In this document: positions 61,532-64,000 of the stretch, one piece after another | Layout: every line of letters begins with the position of its first letter | Position numbering within the stretch: position 1 is the first letter of the stretch | DNA from: Polaribacter marinaquae | GTDB lineage: Bacteria; Bacteroidota; Bacteroidia; Flavobacteriales; Flavobacteriaceae | DNA length: 64,000 nucleotides | Assembly (NCBI RefSeq): GCF_038019025.1 | Contig: NZ_CP150496.1 | Location: 2,000,001 to 2,064,000, forward strand | Direction: 5' to 3' | Translations under genes and position numbers: made by a program | The notes under the pieces: generated by a model | The model's database searches: none | The model's input: the letters and a program-made list of their open reading frames with translations, nothing else | Told to the model about the DNA's origin: nothing

Positions 61532-64000
61532 ATGATAAAAAAGATTTTACTAATTGCATTTATAGCTTTTAGCAGTATTACTATGGTTGCACAAACCACA
61601 GTAACTGGTACAGTTAAAGATGCAAAAACAGGAGAGACACTTCCAGGTGCAAATATTAAAATTGAAAATAAAGCTGTAGGTACTAATACAGATTTTGATG
61701 GAAATTTTGTGCTAAAAGTTTCAGATAATCCGCCGTTTACTTTAGAAGTTTCTGTATTAGGTTACAAAATGGAAAAGATAGAGGTAACAAAAAACAATCA
61801 AAAAGTTACTGTTTCTTTAACAGAAAATGAAACATCTTTAGATGAAATTGTAGTGTCTGCTTCTAGAACTCCAGAACGTATTATGGAGTCTCCGGTTACT
61901 GTAGAAAGACTAGATGCAAGAGCTATTAAAAATACTTCTGCACCATCTTTTTACGATGGGTTAGAAAACTTAAAAGGTGTAGATGTTAATACAAACAGTT
62001 TAACATTTAAATCTGTAAACACTAGAGGTTTTGCAACATTTGCAAATACACGTTTTATGCAATTAGTAGATGGTATGGATAATTCTTCGCCAGCATTAAA
62101 TTTTGCAATCGGTAACCTTTTAGGAATGTCTGAGTTAGACGTAAATACAGTTGAATTATTACCAGGAGCTTCTTCTGCATTATATGGTGCAAATGCATTT
62201 AACGGTATTATGTTCATGACAAGTAGAAGCCCTTTTAACGATCAAGGAATCAGTTTTTCTTATAAATACGGTTTAACAAGCCAAAAAGCAGCAGGAGACA
62301 ATAGTTTTCATGATGTTAGTATTAGAATGGCATATGCTTTTTCTGATAAATTGGCAGCAAAAGCGTCTCTTTCTTATTTAAAAGGAACAGAATGGTATGC
62401 AACAGATTATAGAAATACAGCAAACGGTAAATACGCTGCAGGAGATAGATCTATTAACGATTATGATGGTTTAAATATTTATGGTGACGAGGTTGCTATT
62501 GATTTAGGTGGTGCTGTTGGTAGAGTTAGTAGAACTGGTTACCAAGAAGTAGATTTAATGAAAGATTATGAAGCAAAAAGTGTTAAATTAAATACAGCTT
62601 TACATTACCGTCCTTTTGGAGATGATAGATTAGAATTAATTTTTAACTCTAAGTTTGGTGTAGGTAACACAATTTATCAAGGTGCAAACAGATATAATAT
62701 TAGAGACTTTTATTTAGCGCAACAAAAATTAGAGTTAAAAGGGAAAAACTTTTTTGTGAGAGGTTATGTTACAACAGAAGACGCAGGTAACTCTTACGAT
62801 TCTCGTTTTGCTGCAATTAACGTTAACAGAAAATGGAAATCAGATCAAGATTGGTTTACACAATATGCAGGTACTTATTTGGTAACTGGTTCTCATGCGG
62901 CAGCAAGAGCGGCGGCAGATACTGGGCGTTTAATTCCTGGTACTAGCGAGTTTCAATCTGCATTCGACCAAGTTACTGCAGATCCTAACTTAGTTACAGG
63001 TGCTAGATTTCAAGATCAAACTAAATTATACCACAGTGATTTAAACTACAATTTTCAAGATCTAATCGATTGGGCAGAATTTCAAGTTGGTGGTTCTTAC
63101 AGAAGATATTCTTTAAATTCTAATGGTAGTATTTTTACAGATTATGATGGTGCTATAGATTATGATGAATTTGGTGTTTACACTCAAATGCAGAAAAAGT
63201 TTTTAGAAGAAGATCGTTTAAAGTTTACAGCTTCTATTCGTTATGATAAAGCACAAAACTTCGACGGAAACTTTTCTCCAAGAATATCTTTAGCATATGC
63301 TGCCGGAGAGAATAAGAATGATAACTTTAGAGCTTCTTTTCAAAAAGGATTTAGAAATCCAACAACTCAAGATCAATATATTGGTTTAGATGCAGGTGCT
63401 GCAATTTTAGTAGGTTCTGCACCAGATAATTTAGATAGATATACAAGTTCTCCTTTAAATGTAAGTACTGCAGGACAACCATTAGTTGGTGGTTCTACAA
63501 CTACACTTTCTGGTAGATTAGCATACGAAAATTCTTTTTCTGCTAGTTCAGTTCAAAATGGGGCGCCTGCAGCTTCTGCAGCACCATTAGTAAAGCCAGA
63601 AGAAGTTACTGCTTTCGAATTAGGATATAGAGGTTTAGTAAATACTGGCGAATCTAGAATTACTGTAGATTTAAGTGCATACTACAACAGTTATAATAAT
63701 TTTATCTCTGGTAAAAATGTTTTAGTTCCTTTTTACGGTACAGTAGGAGATAACAGTTTGTCTTTATTAGCGCTTCAAAACGGAGATTTTAAAGCTTTTC
63801 AAGTATATACAAATACAACAGCAGATATTAGTTCTTATGGTGCTTCTTTAGGGTTAAATACTAAAATTTTAAATGGTTTCGATTTAGGTGTAAATTATAC
63901 TTATGCTAAGTTCGATTTTGATCAATCTTCAGATCCAGATTTCGAGGCAGGTTTTAATACACCAGAGCACAAAGTAAAATTACAGTTTGGAAATCCAAAT
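61532..64000 (+). CDS. TonB-dependent receptor (partial, C-terminus outside the window)
   Basis: At least 823 residues; the frame stays open to the window end. Signal peptide (1-19, TMVAQ) and a carboxypeptidase-regulatory-like domain (about 22-100, VTGTVKDAKTGETLPGANIKI..NTDFDGNFVLKV) precede a TonB plug (about 104-215, LDEIVVSASRTPERIMESPVTVERL...GVDVNTNSLTFKSVNTRGF and VELLPGASSALYGANAFNGIMFM), then a beta-barrel. There is no STN domain, so it is not a FecA-type transducer. No SusD-like partner is visible within the window. The ligand is unknown. Confidence 0.93.
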   Translation, partial: MIKKILLIAFIAFSSITMVAQTTVTGTVKDAKTGETLPGANIKIENKAVGTNTDFDGNFVLKVSDNPPFTLEVSVLGYKMEKIEVTKNNQKVTVSLTENETSLDEIVVSASRTPERIMESPVTVERLDARAIKNTSAPSFYDGLENLKGVDVNTNSLTFKSVNTRGFATFANTRFMQLVDGMDNSSPALNFAIGNLLGMSELDVNTVELLPGASSALYGANAFNGIMFMTSRSPFNDQGISFSYKYGLTSQKAAGDNSFHDVSIRMAYAFSDKLAAKASLSYLKGTEWYATDYRNTANGKYAAGDRSINDYDGLNIYGDEVAIDLGGAVGRVSRTGYQEVDLMKDYEAKSVKLNTALHYRPFGDDRLELIFNSKFGVGNTIYQGANRYNIRDFYLAQQKLELKGKNFFVRGYVTTEDAGNSYDSRFAAINVNRKWKSDQDWFTQYAGTYLVTGSHAAARAAADTGRLIPGTSEFQSAFDQVTADPNLVTGARFQDQTKLYHSDLNYNFQDLIDWAEFQVGGSYRRYSLNSNGSIFTDYDGAIDYDEFGVYTQMQKKFLEEDRLKFTASIRYDKAQNFDGNFSPRISLAYAAGENKNDNFRASFQKGFRNPTTQDQYIGLDAGAAILVGSAPDNLDRYTSSPLNVSTAGQPLVGGSTTTLSGRLAYENSFSASSVQNGAPAASAAPLVKPEEVTAFELGYRGLVNTGESRITVDLSAYYNSYNNFISGKNVLVPFYGTVGDNSLSLLALQNGDFKAFQVYTNTTADISSYGASLGLNTKILNGFDLGVNYTYAKFDFDQSSDPDFEAGFNTPEHKVKLQFGNPN

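Noticed and set aside
1-64000. tRNA, rRNA, CRISPR arrays, insertion sequences and prophage genes
   Set aside because: I looked on both strands and saw no tRNA cloverleaf, rRNA signature, regular spacer array, transposase or integrase pattern; a dedicated scan (tRNAscan-SE, ISfinder) would be decisive.

Overview
The window is AT-rich chromosomal DNA of a member of the Bacteroidota, most likely a marine Flavobacteriaceae (Polaribacter/Tenacibaculum-like; the genus is a guess). The evidence is a C-terminal type B sorting domain of the type IX secretion system (T9SS), SusC/FecA-type TonB receptors with carboxypeptidase-regulatory N-termini, FecR/DUF4974, DUF4175, GIN and DUF547 proteins, many small lipoproteins, and TAnnTTTG promoter elements with little use of Shine-Dalgarno sites. 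I found no rRNA, tRNA, CRISPR array, insertion sequence or prophage. Most of the window is ordinary core genome.

Layout. 0-5 kb: three related small secreted proteins interspersed with a glycosyltransferase, a DUF547 protein and an MFS exporter. 5-10 kb: gpsA, an esterase/dut/PspC-like cluster, a GNAT and recA. 10-14 kb: a mutarotase, a leucine-rich-repeat T9SS adhesin and a pseudouridine synthase. 14-20.4 kb: an ECF sigma / FecR / STN-TonB-receptor system facing a divergent operon for a lipoprotein, a metzincin-type metalloprotease and an outer-membrane barrel. 20-26 kb: elaA, rpiB, a 580-base AT-rich region with DnaA-box-like repeats, a lipid kinase and rnr. 26-31 kb: GIN protein, tatA, LytTR regulator, SPFH protein, gltX, OM protein. 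31-38 kb: DUF4175, ybeY and mnmG, with a parS-like palindrome on each side of mnmG. 38-45 kb: a five-gene minus-strand cluster, panB, a second ECF sigma with a soluble zinc anti-sigma-like partner, an O-methyltransferase, a TatA/B protein and a TrmH-type methyltransferase. 45-48 kb: a HExxH lipoprotein gene interrupted by one TGA in its signal peptide, plus a partner. 48-61 kb: mutS, a SpoU methyltransferase, a TPR histidine kinase/response regulator pair, mgtE, rsmA, a TPR lipoprotein-sized protein, serS and ribF. 61.5 kb to the end: a TonB-dependent receptor running off the window.

The most notable signal is a two-block motif: GTAGGGTAA, then exactly 11 bases, then GTTGTYWTA. It occurs four times: before the FecR gene, twice before the divergent lipoprotein operon, and once 13 kb away before a small secreted protein gene. 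I read it as the promoter of the FecI-like sigma, which would define a small cell-surface regulon. Other points of interest are the parS pair with a candidate origin, the single-codon nonsense lesion at 45694, a LytTR-like direct repeat at 3.9 kb and an operator palindrome at 45.5 kb. All family calls are from reading the sequence; no database search was run.
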